A program made the translations under genes and the position numbers. From a virus, in the IMG/VR virus record IMGVR_UViG_3300030333_003061, positions 22,118 to 86,117 of that record: DNA of 64,000 nt. The stretch is one strand, 5' to 3'. Within the stretch, counting starts at the first letter, position 1. Each line of letters opens with the position of its first letter. The notes below the pieces were generated by a model. The model was not told where the DNA came from and did not search any database. It saw only the letters and a list, made by a program, of their open reading frames with translations. Shown in pieces: positions 16,319 to 23,509 of this stretch.

Positions 16319-16822
16319 TTAATCAACCTTCTCCCACCATTCGGGAACATTTGTTTTCCAATTTGCTATATGCTTTTTATCATGTATATAATACATACGA
16401 TATTTTTCGACAGTAGAAAGATTATCAAAATCTTCTATTTGTCGACATAGCATATTAGGTGCTATTGCTACAGCAAATGGAGTAAGTTGTGTATCGGGTA
16501 AATAATCAATTAATTTATTTACCTCGTCTTCTACCTTTTTAAAGGTCAGTTGGCATTTGTGAGTTTTATTATAACGGATAGTATATTCTTCACATAATGC
16601 TTTGAAGTGTTCTATAAGCCACATAAGATTCTGTCTAGATTTACCTGCCCATACAGTGCATGGATGTAAAGAATGAGACATACGATATGGGCCATTAAAA
16701 TTACGCAAAGTCATACAAGCAGAAATCATCTGCAGACTTTCTAATGGCATTTTAACTATATGCTTATCATTCATCATTTGGGCTGCTAATTTAGGGTTTT
16801 CATCTAATATAAATATATTCAT
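16319..16822 (-). CDS. Conserved phage protein of the pyrimidine-dimer-glycosylase-like type (167 aa)
   Basis: The pattern MNIFILDENPKLAAQMMNDK then HIVKMPLES, with HPCTVWAG, a WLIEHFKALCEEY helix and C-terminal YRMYYIHDKKHIANWK then PEWWE, is one I recall from many phage proteins that are sometimes annotated as pyrimidine-dimer glycosylase-like. A DNA repair role is therefore possible but not proven. The start at 16822 is supported by GGTGATAATA. Distal to it lies a 350-bp gap. Confidence 0.6.
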   Translation of the reverse strand: MNIFILDENPKLAAQMMNDKHIVKMPLESLQMISACMTLRNFNGPYRMSHSLHPCTVWAGKSRQNLMWLIEHFKALCEEYTIRYNKTHKCQLTFKKVEDEVNKLIDYLPDTQLTPFAVAIAPNMLCRQIEDFDNLSTVEKYRMYYIHDKKHIANWKTNVPEWWEKVD

Positions 16823-17174
16823 TATTATCACCTTTGAATGTAATAGAGAAGAATAAGAAGTGTTATGAGGACTCCTTTACCAAAACTAATCTATAAGTGC
16901 ATAATACCTGAGACCTTGGCGTGAATACTTATTGATTAGACAAGGATAGTTTAATTCTTTTTATCTTGGCAAACTCTACTCAATATAACATTAGAAACAC
17001 CAATTACGCATACGGCTGCAATGGAACGGGCAATAAGAAAATACCGTATTCTCCCGTCTAATGTTTTGAGTGTAAATGTGGGCCTTTCACCCAACTTGAT
17101 AGGTTTTCTCCACACTTCCTATTAAGTGATACCTAGGCTGAAAAAAGTTAGTAAAAACCAGCCTTTGGAGTGTA
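16823..17174. other. Intergenic gap, promoter/leader region
   Basis: About 350 bp without a convincing gene between the glycosylase-like gene and the tRNA. I saw no second tRNA and no strong repeat. It must hold the promoter and leader for the 16822 gene and perhaps the 3' trailer of the tRNA transcript. The small open frame that spans it and the tRNA on the minus strand is rejected. Confidence 0.5.
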
Positions 17175-17261
17175 TGGTTGCGAGGATGGGATTTGAACCC
17201 ATGAAGCACTACGCACAGAATCTTAAGTCCTGCTCCTTTGACCAAACTCGGATACCTCGCA
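17175..17261 (-). tRNA. tRNA-Leu (anticodon UAA), CCA encoded
   Basis: Acceptor stem UGCGAGG/CCUCGCA, D-arm, anticodon arm CAGGA-CUUAAGA-UUCUG with anticodon UAA, a long class II variable arm, T-arm AUGGG-UUCAAAU-CCCAU, discriminator A, then an encoded CCA (17175-17177). No intron. It reads UUA, a codon heavily used in this AT-rich genome, so it may supplement the host pool. tRNA genes are also common integration sites, but I see no second copy of its 3' end here. Confidence 0.95.
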
Positions 17262-17263
17262 TT

Positions 17264-17283
17264 AAAGAGTATAATCACTCTTT
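17264..17283. terminator. Inverted repeat between HTH gene and tRNA
   Basis: AAAGAGT, 6-nt loop ATAATC, ACTCTTT: a 7-bp perfect stem overlapping the stop of the upstream HTH gene, 3 nt before the tRNA 5' end. It may be a processing signal releasing the tRNA from the HTH transcript or a weak terminator. Confidence 0.4.
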
Positions 17284-17856
17284 CAACTGAACTAGAAGTA
17301 ATATCAAATAACCAATTAGGTCTTTGATTACATCTTCATCAGATTCAAGAATATCTTTACCCTGCATAAGTCTATTCAACTTATCATCAATTCTAACCTT
17401 AATCTGTTCTTGTGCATCAGACTTTGAAAAGATTCTAATTGGTGCAATTGCTGAATCACCATATGCTTCATTCTTCTTTAGAAGGAAATACATAATTGAT
17501 TTACATTCATTTTCTATTTGTCTTTGAGTGTTAGTCAATCCTTTACTACTTGTATGTAATACAACCTTTGTAGTAGGTTCCTTCTTTGATTTTGTTCCAT
17601 ATACATCATTAAAATCTTCAGCATATTGCTTATACAATTTCTTGTAATCAACTTCTTTCTTAACCTTTTTCTTTCTTCCTGAACCCTTACTTTTATGCTT
17701 GTAAGGTAATTCACCTTTCTTTTGAAGTGCGTTTATTTTCATATAACAAGCCGCACTACTTCGCTTCAATTTCTTTGCTATTACTGATACTGATGTTCCT
17801 TCATTGAACATTTCAATCAGTGTCTTTATATCTTTGTTTGTCCATTTTTTATTCAT
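17275..17856 (-). CDS. Myb/SANT-like HTH protein (193 aa)
   Basis: Residues 1-50 (KKWTNKDIKTLIEMFNEGTS, then VIAKKLKRSSAACYMKINAL) form a SANT/HTH domain like those at 5395 and 5714. A Lys-rich linker (KSKGSGRKKKVKKEVDY) and a helical C-terminal half follow. Start ATG 17856 has AAAGGTGTT upstream; ATG at 17883 is less likely. As the first gene of the leftward block it is a good candidate early regulator. Confidence 0.65.
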   Translation of the reverse strand: MNKKWTNKDIKTLIEMFNEGTSVSVIAKKLKRSSAACYMKINALQKKGELPYKHKSKGSGRKKKVKKEVDYKKLYKQYAEDFNDVYGTKSKKEPTTKVVLHTSSKGLTNTQRQIENECKSIMYFLLKKNEAYGDSAIAPIRIFSKSDAQEQIKVRIDDKLNRLMQGKDILESDEDVIKDLIGYLILLLVQLKE

Positions 17857-17930
17857 TTTAACACCTTTGTTAAATAACTCCATTGGAAGGTAATTCCAGC
17901 CCGAACATTCTCATAACTTTCTACTCCCAT

Positions 17931-17979
17931 AAGAATGTTGATTCTGCCCACTTTTCCCCATAAAGGTGGGAACATTCTT
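17931..17979. promoter_or_regulatory. Nested inverted repeat upstream of the HTH gene
   Basis: Outer arms AAGAATGTT (17931-17939) and AACATTCTT (17971-17979) enclose a second stem, CCCACTTT near 17948 against AAAGGTGGG. The structure lies about 75 bp upstream of the HTH start. It could be an operator bound by a dimeric regulator or a leader-RNA hairpin. Confidence 0.5.
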
Positions 17980-18030
17980 ACCAATTATCGTTATGATTCT
18001 CGTTTCTTACATTTCCAGCCCTCTGAGGGG

Positions 18031-18054
18031 ATGGATGGATGGATGGATGGATGG
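18031..18054. repeat. Tandem tetranucleotide repeat (ATGG)6
   Basis: Six perfect ATGG units in a row in non-coding DNA. No coding frame uses it. Such a slippage-prone tract could vary in copy number between isolates. Confidence 0.9.
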
Positions 18055-18646
18055 AGTAGTATATAGATATAAGAATAATAAGAATATAATAAATATATAA
18101 TATCTTATCACTTATTCCTACTTTTCTGCCTAACTTCTTACCACTTATGTTTCTACCCCAAAGTAGAAACGAGAAACTGGGCAGATTCTAATCACTTTTT
18201 GGATGCCATATCAATATTAATATTAATATAGAATATTCAATACTGATATTGATAGTAATATAGAATATTAAATTAATATCTACTGACAAGAATACATGTT
18301 ACGGCAGTTACTGATTAACATTGTAACTTATTACGCCATTACATAGGTTTCATTCATATATTGATTAGGAATTAATCGCTTTCTTGAAGCAATTGTAGGA
18401 ATTGACTCTTACAGTATAAGGAGAGTCGTAGACACATATATACTGGCCGCCCTCGCTGATGGCCTGTGCGATATATAACGCAATTCCTTACCATATGGTA
18501 AGAATACTTTGTCATTGAATTACCTGAAAAAAGTGGAAAGGCCGAGAACAGGCGATACATCATGTAAATCATGTTGTAAAGTTTTATACGCCCATTCTCG
18601 ACCCTTCGCGTTAGTCAGCACCGAAAGAACTATTCAGGAGGAAGAA

Positions 18647-19150
18647 TCACTCCTCCTCCGTGTAATCATAATCGCCGCAATCAGCGAGTCCAGCAAGAGA
18701 ACCATCCCATTCTCCCTCTCGGAAGAGTTCTGTTGCTGCCTTTCGTGCCTTTGTTGCTAGGCTGTTTGCATAATCGTCTGCATCTACATATACAGGCGAA
18801 CCCTTTGATTTACCATGCTTTCTTAGCAATGGTTGGGAATATTGCTGTGTTTCTGTGAAAAAGGTGTGTGCTGCTGCACGAATCTCATCACAAGCCGAAT
18901 CTACTACTGCGCGAGCAGCAGCAGGTAAAATACCTTGATTTCCTCTCTTCCAAGGATAACCTGGGTATGGCTTTAACATTCCCTTAATTGAGGTAGTCAA
19001 AGACTCTCTCGTTCCTTCATTGTTATTTCCTGTTTCTACTAGCATTCTTGCTAGTGAAACTACATCTGATGGAATGGCCTGAACTTCGCTATCGCCGTCA
19101 AGCATTCCATTTACCTTTATTACTACTGAATCCCATTCAATTTGTTCCAT
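18647..19150 (-). CDS. Hypothetical protein, paralogue of 19646 product (167 aa)
   Basis: Shares with the divergent neighbour a core R-x-HGKS-x-G (LLRKHGKSKGSPVYV) followed by a helix with YANSLATKARKA (neighbour YAKSEAKAERA) and an acidic EEE C-terminus. Start ATG 19150 is preceded by AAAGGTGATATT, and a TATA-like box lies upstream. GC content is clearly higher than the flanks. Function unknown; position at the centre of the palindrome island suggests a link to it. Confidence 0.75.
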   Translation of the reverse strand: MEQIEWDSVVIKVNGMLDGDSEVQAIPSDVVSLARMLVETGNNNEGTRESLTTSIKGMLKPYPGYPWKRGNQGILPAAARAVVDSACDEIRAAAHTFFTETQQYSQPLLRKHGKSKGSPVYVDADDYANSLATKARKAATELFREGEWDGSLAGLADCGDYDYTEEE

Positions 19151-19212
19151 AATATCACCTTTGTTGTTTCTTCCTGAGCCTTTCGGGGCTACTATAGGGA
19201 GGATATGATACA

Positions 19213-19220
19213 CATATAAA
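19213..19220 (-). promoter_or_regulatory. TATA-like box for the 18647-19150 gene
   Basis: On the minus strand this reads TTTATATG, close to the archaeal TATA consensus, about 63 nt upstream of the ATG. That allows a leader of about 35-40 nt containing the GAGCC/GGCTC-like hairpin at 19178-19192 and GGTGAT. Confidence 0.4.
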
Positions 19221-19420
19221 GGGGTCTGAGCAAAGTAGAACCATATGGTAATGAAGTAATTTTAAGGTGGATTCTTGAAGGCTTAGGAAAAACGGGCGTT
19301 TTTATTCTCAGCATAGGTAATGAATCCGCACTTGTAGAACAGAGAGTGCTAATTAACATCGGTTATTTTTAACATAAATACTGTCTCACCTTTAGACAGC
19401 GTTAATTAACAACCATATGG

Positions 19421-19447
19421 TCTCATGGCAGCAAGTGTGCCATGAGA
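19421..19447. repeat. Perfect 10-bp hairpin beside a palindrome
   Basis: TCTCATGGCA, loop GCAAGTG, TGCCATGAGA, starting directly after the CCATATGG at 19413. Part of the spacer between the divergent paralogues. Confidence 0.75.
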
Positions 19448-19645
19448 ATGAAAGTATAGCGATAGCGTACTAAATATGCCTTAAGGTAGTCATTAATGAC
19501 AAATACGGCTTCGCCTTTATTGGTCATTACCATTCCCTTATGACACCATATGGTAGCATACTTTGTGAAAACTACCTTATAGGTGTCTATAACATATCTA
19601 ATAACGGTGGGGCAACACCACAAAAAACACAAGGAAAGTGATATT

Positions 19646-20233
19646 ATGGCTGATTACAGTATGGAAGATAGTAAATGGAACGACAGAAAAGCGACTGTCG
19701 GGGCTTGGTTTGAAGCAAACCCCGATTTAGCCAAAGAGGAAGATAGAGAAGCCCTTGCAAACGGGTTTTTCCGAATTGGCGACAATTACCCAGAAAACAG
19801 AATGAAGTATTGGACTTCGATAACAAGTCTATTCGCTGGACTGAGTAATTCACCATTAGGGCCGGGCCGAGCATCAAACCTCACAGTAGCCCAAAAGTCT
19901 CAATTAGACCTATACATCTCTGAGTATGAAGAAGATGCAGTGGCGCAATATGAGTCAAACCCTAAATTGCGAGCAACCGCAAGACAACACGGAAAGTCTG
20001 GTGGTATGTTTTACCATCTAATGGAGAATGGAGCGCAAGAATACGCAAAGAGCGAAGCGAAGGCTGAGAGAGCATTCCTCATCAAGGCATTCAATTCCGC
20101 CCATAAGGGTGATAACGAGGCTATGTATCTATGGCCTACTATACCGTCAGAAGACGGTGAATCACAGATTCTGGACTTTAATGCTGATGGGTCGCCAAAT
20201 GTGACCTATGTAGCAATACAGGAGGAGGAGTGA
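19646..20233 (+). CDS. Hypothetical protein, paralogue of 18647 product (195 aa)
   Basis: Start ATG 19646 is preceded by GAAAGTGATATT, nearly the same leader as its divergent paralogue. It shares the RQHGKSGG core and following YAKSEAKAERA helix and ends QEEE. The N-terminal 110 residues are acidic and helical. It is followed by a UUCG-tetraloop hairpin with a T-run at 20259. The pair flank three CCATATGG palindromes. Possible roles are binding the palindromes or acting in replication; nothing in the sequence proves either. Confidence 0.75.
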   Translation: MADYSMEDSKWNDRKATVGAWFEANPDLAKEEDREALANGFFRIGDNYPENRMKYWTSITSLFAGLSNSPLGPGRASNLTVAQKSQLDLYISEYEEDAVAQYESNPKLRATARQHGKSGGMFYHLMENGAQEYAKSEAKAERAFLIKAFNSAHKGDNEAMYLWPTIPSEDGESQILDFNADGSPNVTYVAIQEEE

Positions 20234-20258
20234 TTTAGTGGTTTGTTGCCCCACCACC

Positions 20259-20276
20259 ACCCTTCGGGGTCTTTTT
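20259..20276 (+). terminator. UUCG hairpin plus T-run after the 19646 gene
   Basis: ACCC-TTCG-GGGT followed by CTTTTT, ending just before an ACAAAGT-N4-CCATATGG site. The same arrangement recurs at 21445-21461. It probably ends the rightward transcript of the 19646 gene. Confidence 0.6.
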
Positions 20277-20287
20277 ACAAAGTATGA

Positions 20288-20418
20288 CCATATGGAACGG
20301 TTACCAAAGGATTTAGGGGTTTAATGCAATTAAATACTCCGTTGCGACTGATAAGGTAGCAATCTTTGGTTATAGTTCCTTAAGGTATGATAAAAATACT
20401 TTTTATTCTACCATATGG
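20288..20418 (+). ncRNA. Structured module M1 between two CCATATGG palindromes
   Basis: The first of three related modules bounded by CCATATGG. It has a stem (TTACCAAAGGATT against AATCTTTGGTTA), the shared internal sequence TTTAATGCAATTAAATA then TCCGT, and a 3' end TATGATAAAAATACTTTTTATTCTA ahead of the next palindrome (written here only to show similarity to M2 and M3). Strand is assumed. Confidence 0.45.
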
Positions 20419-20546
20419 TCATGCGTTAGCATTATGACCAGACGGGGTGAATTTACGGAAAAGTATTGGATTCATATTATTATTGTAGTTATTACTTTTC
20501 AAGTAATCTTTTATTTTATTATTATGTGAATCATATTTTCCTATTA

Positions 20547-20688
20547 CCATATGGTAGAGGGTGTCCTGTGGTATTTTTAGGTTTTTAATGTAATTAAATA
20601 ATCCGTCTAAAGACGATAGTATTGCAAAATACCTGTGGACACTTCGACCAGATGAGGATGTTAAAAAGAATTTTACACTACCATATGG
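20547..20688 (+). ncRNA. Structured module M2 between two CCATATGG palindromes
   Basis: Long stem GTGTCC...GTATTTT against AAAATAC...GGACAC encloses TTTAATGTAATTAAATA and ATCCGT. The 3' part GGATGTTAAAAAGAATTTTA then CACTA precedes the palindrome. The stem bases differ from M1 and M3 while pairing is kept, which argues for selected structure. Confidence 0.5.
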
Positions 20689-20720
20689 ATGATAGTCCCC
20701 GCAGCAACTTAAGGTGTCAC

Positions 20721-20739
20721 TAAGTATCGGAGATACTTA
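20721..20739. repeat. Perfect hairpin TAAGTATC-GGA-GATACTTA
   Basis: Eight-bp perfect stem with a 3-nt loop, 30 nt after the palindrome at 20681, in DNA without a gene. One of several hairpins that punctuate the island (others at 19421-19447 and about 20497-20513). Confidence 0.7.
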
Positions 20740-21170
20740 CTTATCTCGTATCATGTTCGCTTACTTTATTCAAAACTATATAATATTCATTATTATTATT
20801 TAACTAAAGCAACCTCTCATTCTTCTACTTCGTAGTAACTCGAACCATATGGTAATATGACAGATTGGCGCGAAAGTAATCATCAAAGACAATTGATTAC
20901 TGAGCATGGGCCAATCTAAATTAACCCCAGGTTGTGCTTCTAAACTTCTAATAACCACTCTCTGCTCCGTTGGAGAGTGTCTTCTATTCCTATCGTCATA
21001 TTTGTATTAGACGCTTAGAACCATATGGTCTGATAATAGGTTGAATCTCTATCAACTCTTTACAGTATCCCAAATGAGGATATTCTTCGTAGAAGCGAAA
21101 GACCCGACACTATCGTTCTTCGTAGAGTTAACACTCTTCTTTCACTTCTACTTCAGAATACACCATATGG

Positions 21171-21461
21171 TTCTATACTATGTGGAAGAACCTCATTAGC
21201 GTCTATATCATATCTATTAATGTCGGAGGCATCCGGCACGATGTGGCTGAATAACACCCTTTCTAACGGTGTAAGGCATGATTATTGGGGTTTAGCGACC
21301 CACCGAGTCGGCTCGACTAAAGAGAAGGCAGGACAACGACCTTAGCGGGTTAATAATCAGTAGGGGCGAGTTAAGCGATATATTAACCAGTATAAAGTTA
21401 GAACTCATGCAACTTATAGGTGAGAGAAATCAAACCCTATCATCACCCTTCGGGGTTTTTT
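21171..21461 (+). ncRNA. Possible non-coding RNA with UUCG terminator
   Basis: A 290-bp segment, more GC-rich than its surroundings, between the palindromes at 21163 and 21474. No open frame of note. It contains GGCATCCGGCACGATG and several local stems and ends in ACCC-TTCG-GGGT plus a T-run (21445-21461), identical in form to the terminator at 20259. That suggests a transcript ends here. Boundaries and strand are inferred. Confidence 0.4.
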
Positions 21462-21473
21462 AACAAAGTAGAA

Positions 21474-21615
21474 CCATATGGTGGCAGTGCTGCATTTTAA
21501 TAGAATATTTAATGTAATTAAATTATGCGTGGCAAAATGATAATTATGCTTCAAATGACAGCATGCCGACCTGAAGGAATAGGGATGTTAAAAAGAATTT
21601 TATACTACCATATGG
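21474..21615 (+). ncRNA. Structured module M3 between two CCATATGG palindromes
   Basis: Same length as M2 (142 nt). Stem GGCAGTGCTGCATTT against AAATGACAGCATGCC encloses TTTAATGTAATTAAATT and ATGCGT; the 3' part GGATGTTAAAAAGAATTTTA then TACTA is almost identical to M2. Stem sequence differs from M1/M2 but pairing is retained. Confidence 0.5.
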
Positions 21616-22053
21616 AACAGTGGAGAAACAGGAAGATATGCTTCTGCTTTATGAAGGTTAGTAATTAATGTAATTAATACAATATCTAGCATGTATAATG
21701 AGAATGAAATGACTCTGGGCTTCGTATGATAATAGAAGAACAGATTCATGAATGAACTTATATTGCGGTCATAAAGCGGAGCAGAGGCTTCGCTGTTTAT
21801 CCCTTGTTCCCTACCGCTTTTTACTCCCAAACTGAGGTTACATATAATCTACGAGATATTATCTCTGTTCGTTGCTCATTGCTACCATTCGACACTGCCA
21901 TTCATACTACTTATCATTGCACTCATTCTGTGTCTCATTATACCATTCGCTTAACGAACCCGTTATTAGAACCATATGGATGATAGTCCTTATGGGGGTT
22001 ATCCCCCTATCTCCAGCGAGATAGCCGAATTAAATGCAAAAGACTAAAGCCTC
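21616..22053. other. Non-coding segment with two palindrome intervals
   Basis: About 440 bp with no supported gene. It holds the palindrome at 21972, followed by ATGATAGTCC, a word that also follows the palindromes at 20681 and (as GTGATAATCC) 22802, and a GGGGGTTATCCCCC hairpin near 21996. The open frame on the minus strand here looks random in composition. Confidence 0.5.
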
Positions 22054-22113
22054 AAAGGAATGAAACTCAAGGGTTTCACCTGCCACAATAATCGTGGCAA
22101 GTTTCATTTCTTT
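22054..22113 (+). ncRNA. Structured element with mutually exclusive hairpins
   Basis: AAAGGAATGAAAC (22054-22066) pairs over 13 bp (one G-U) with GTTTCATTTCTTT (22101-22113), enclosing the perfect hairpin TGCCAC-AATAATC-GTGGCA (22081-22099). The TGAAAC at 22061 can instead pair with GTTTCA at 22073-22078. Two alternative folds sharing one strand look like a switch or attenuator. It ends 14 nt before the palindrome at 22128. Confidence 0.5.
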
Positions 22114-22980
22114 TACATTTACCACTTCCATATGGTTCTGTGGTTTATTCATAGATAAAAAAGATGAGCAATAAACAACAATGTTTTGGTGCAGCAGCAC
22201 CAATAATGCTGCATAAAACTTGTTGTGCGAATCAAAACAATTAAAGAATAAATAGGTTGGATAGGGGTGAACCAGAAAACTTGCGGTATCAAGGGGCTTT
22301 TCGCTTATTAAAGGTATTCATTTCGCTGCGTATCCTTGCGATAAATACCATTAATTGCTGAATTATAAATAAATTATTAATAGTCGCCTCCTTGCTACCA
22401 TATGGCAAGGAGATGATAAAAAAAGGCTCTATAGGGTTACTCAACACTTAAGTAATCAATCAATCTTCATCTTCATCGTATAGCATTTTTTTATTACCTC
22501 CTGAAAGTCCCTATAGGGTTGCTCTTCCTACTGAAGCAACCATATGGTCATACAGTATATACTCTGACCAAAACCCAATGGGGTATATTACTTGTGATAT
22601 TGTCTTGTCTTGATGACATATTGACATTATTGCTATTTAGTTACATTATCACATAACCATATGGAAAGAAACATTCTACTGAGGACAAAGAATAATAGGG
22701 TGATAAGTAGAAACGATGGAGTTATAATAATAACATGGGTGTAGTGAGATGTTGTCTCTTCCCCTTTGGGGTTTAATATACTAATTACATTATGTATCTT
22801 ACCATATGGGTGATAATCCCCAGCAGCGGGTCTTTATCGAAACTTACCAATTAAAGTGCACACGCCGTTGTTTAACAACCCCACCTAACCAAGTGCAACT
22901 TCCTTGGTAAGTTTCTGACCATATGGTGTTACTTTGCTAAACACCCTATATTAGTGTCGTTTACTTATCTATTAATGGTT
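22114..22980. other. Non-coding segment with six palindromes
   Basis: No supported gene. Contains palindromes at 22128, 22398 (within CTCCTTGC...GCAAGGAG), 22540, 22657, 22802 and 22919, a direct repeat CTATAGGGTT(A/G)CTC at about 22430 and 22511, and a CCCC-TTT-GGGG hairpin near 22760. Confidence 0.5.
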
Positions 22981-23082
22981 GGTGGGTGAGAAAGGTGTTG
23001 ACTCCTCAATTCCATTCCATAAACGGCTGAATGGTCGTAGGAAATGGCTCTTTGGGTTGTAGTCCTGTTCTCACCCATCACC
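22981..23082 (+). ncRNA. Possible structured RNA closed by a long stem
   Basis: GGTGAGAA (22985-22992) pairs with TTCTCACC (23068-23075) and, after a bulge, GGTG (22981) with CACC (23079-23082). The enclosed 75 nt contain further local pairing (CCATTC/GAATGG). It lies directly before the nested palindrome at 23091. Strand is uncertain. Confidence 0.4.
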
Positions 23083-23090
23083 GCTTGAAT

Positions 23091-23150
23091 CTTGAGGCTC
23101 TTTACAAAGTTGAACCATATGGTAGAATACTTTGTCAATGATGCCTCAAG
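23091..23150. repeat. Nested 60-bp palindrome around a CCATATGG core
   Basis: CTTGAGGC (23091), ACAAAGT (23104), ACCATATGGT (23114), ACTTTGT (23129), GCCTCAAG (23143): three nested inverted pairs around one centre. This is the most complete version of the site whose half-forms occur at 18491, 19231, 19546, 20277 and 21463, and could form a cruciform or bind a dimer of dimers. Confidence 0.8.
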
Positions 23151-23157
23151 CGAGGAC

Positions 23158-23250
23158 TTATTTCATTATGGGTGCTTTATTAAAGAACCCACATACAGGG
23201 CATTTACCGTAGAATTGCAATTCATAAGAGCATACCGTGCATTTACTCAC
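23158..23250 (-). CDS. Zinc-ribbon microprotein, GTG start (30 aa)
   Basis: A 30-residue frame begins GTG inside the stop of the upstream gene and encodes CTVC and CPVC knuckles 13 residues apart, a minimal zinc ribbon. The overlap and clean knuckles support it despite the size. Confidence 0.45.
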   Translation of the reverse strand: MSKCTVCSYELQFYGKCPVCGFFNKAPIMK

Positions 23251-23509
23251 TATCTTTTTCATCTTCTATAACCTCCACTATCATATTTAACAATTCTTCA
23301 TAATCAAATGTTTCACTACAATTACTACAATAATATGACCCGAGTTCTGAATCTAAATAATCCGAATAACCATATTCTAACTGAAAGGAATCTTCTACTT
23401 TAATAGGGAAAACCTCAGTTATTTGAAATACTGTTTCTTCTAATTGTATATCACACGGTTCATTAGGGTCGCTCTTATCTGCTATCTTACATTGAAACTT
23501 ATATTTCAT
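23243..23509 (-). CDS. Hypothetical acidic protein (88 aa)
   Basis: Beta-rich N-terminus and a C-terminal CSNC pair followed by an acidic helix (DYEELLNMIVEVIEDEKDSE). ATGA overlap with the upstream gene. No family recognised. Confidence 0.6.
   Translation of the reverse strand: MKYKFQCKIADKSDPNEPCDIQLEETVFQITEVFPIKVEDSFQLEYGYSDYLDSELGSYYCSNCSETFDYEELLNMIVEVIEDEKDSE

Larger units (their letters stand above)
17857..18646. other. Non-coding region upstream of the leftward operon
   Basis: About 790 bp with no supported gene. It contains the nested hairpin at 17931-17979, the ATGG repeat at 18031-18054, a very AT-rich stretch with repeated AATATAGAATATT words (about 18205-18280), a hairpin around GACTCTTA/TAAGGAGAGTC (about 18404-18427) and the first CCATATGG copy at 18491, centred in the perfect 16-bp palindrome CTTACCATATGGTAAG. 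It probably holds the leftward promoter and may be part of an origin. Confidence 0.55.
18491..23122. repeat. Array of 21 CCATATGG palindromes (non-coding island)
   Basis: Exact copies start at 18491, 19241, 19413, 19546, 20288, 20411, 20547, 20681, 20845, 21021, 21163, 21474, 21608, 21972, 22128, 22398, 22540, 22657, 22802, 22919 and 23115; a one-base variant lies at 23954. Most neighbours are 117-176 bp apart, several gaps are about double. I found only one further copy in the window (58332, inside a gene). Several copies carry outer arms ACAAAGT 4 nt to the left and/or ACTTTGT 6-7 nt to the right. Segments between copies fold into hairpins. Replication origin, partition site, operator array or small-RNA cluster are all possible. 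Confidence 0.9.

Noticed and set aside
16823-17174. Additional tRNA genes near the tRNA-Leu
   Set aside because: No T-arm or acceptor pairing was found in this stretch on either strand.
17087-17278. Minus-strand open frame of 63 codons
   Set aside because: It runs through the tRNA-Leu gene and has no ribosome binding site; it is a by-product of the tRNA sequence.
18372-18760. Two overlapping open frames on opposite strands
   Set aside because: They cross the first palindrome and the 3' end of the 18647 gene in other frames, with no start signals.
21600-21830. Minus-strand open frame of 76 codons in the island
   Set aside because: Aromatic, random-looking composition, no ribosome binding site, lies across a palindrome; not treated as a gene.
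18491-23122. CRISPR array
   Set aside because: The repeats are 8-bp palindromes with spacers of 110-360 bp, no uniform repeat of 24-40 bp and no cas genes.
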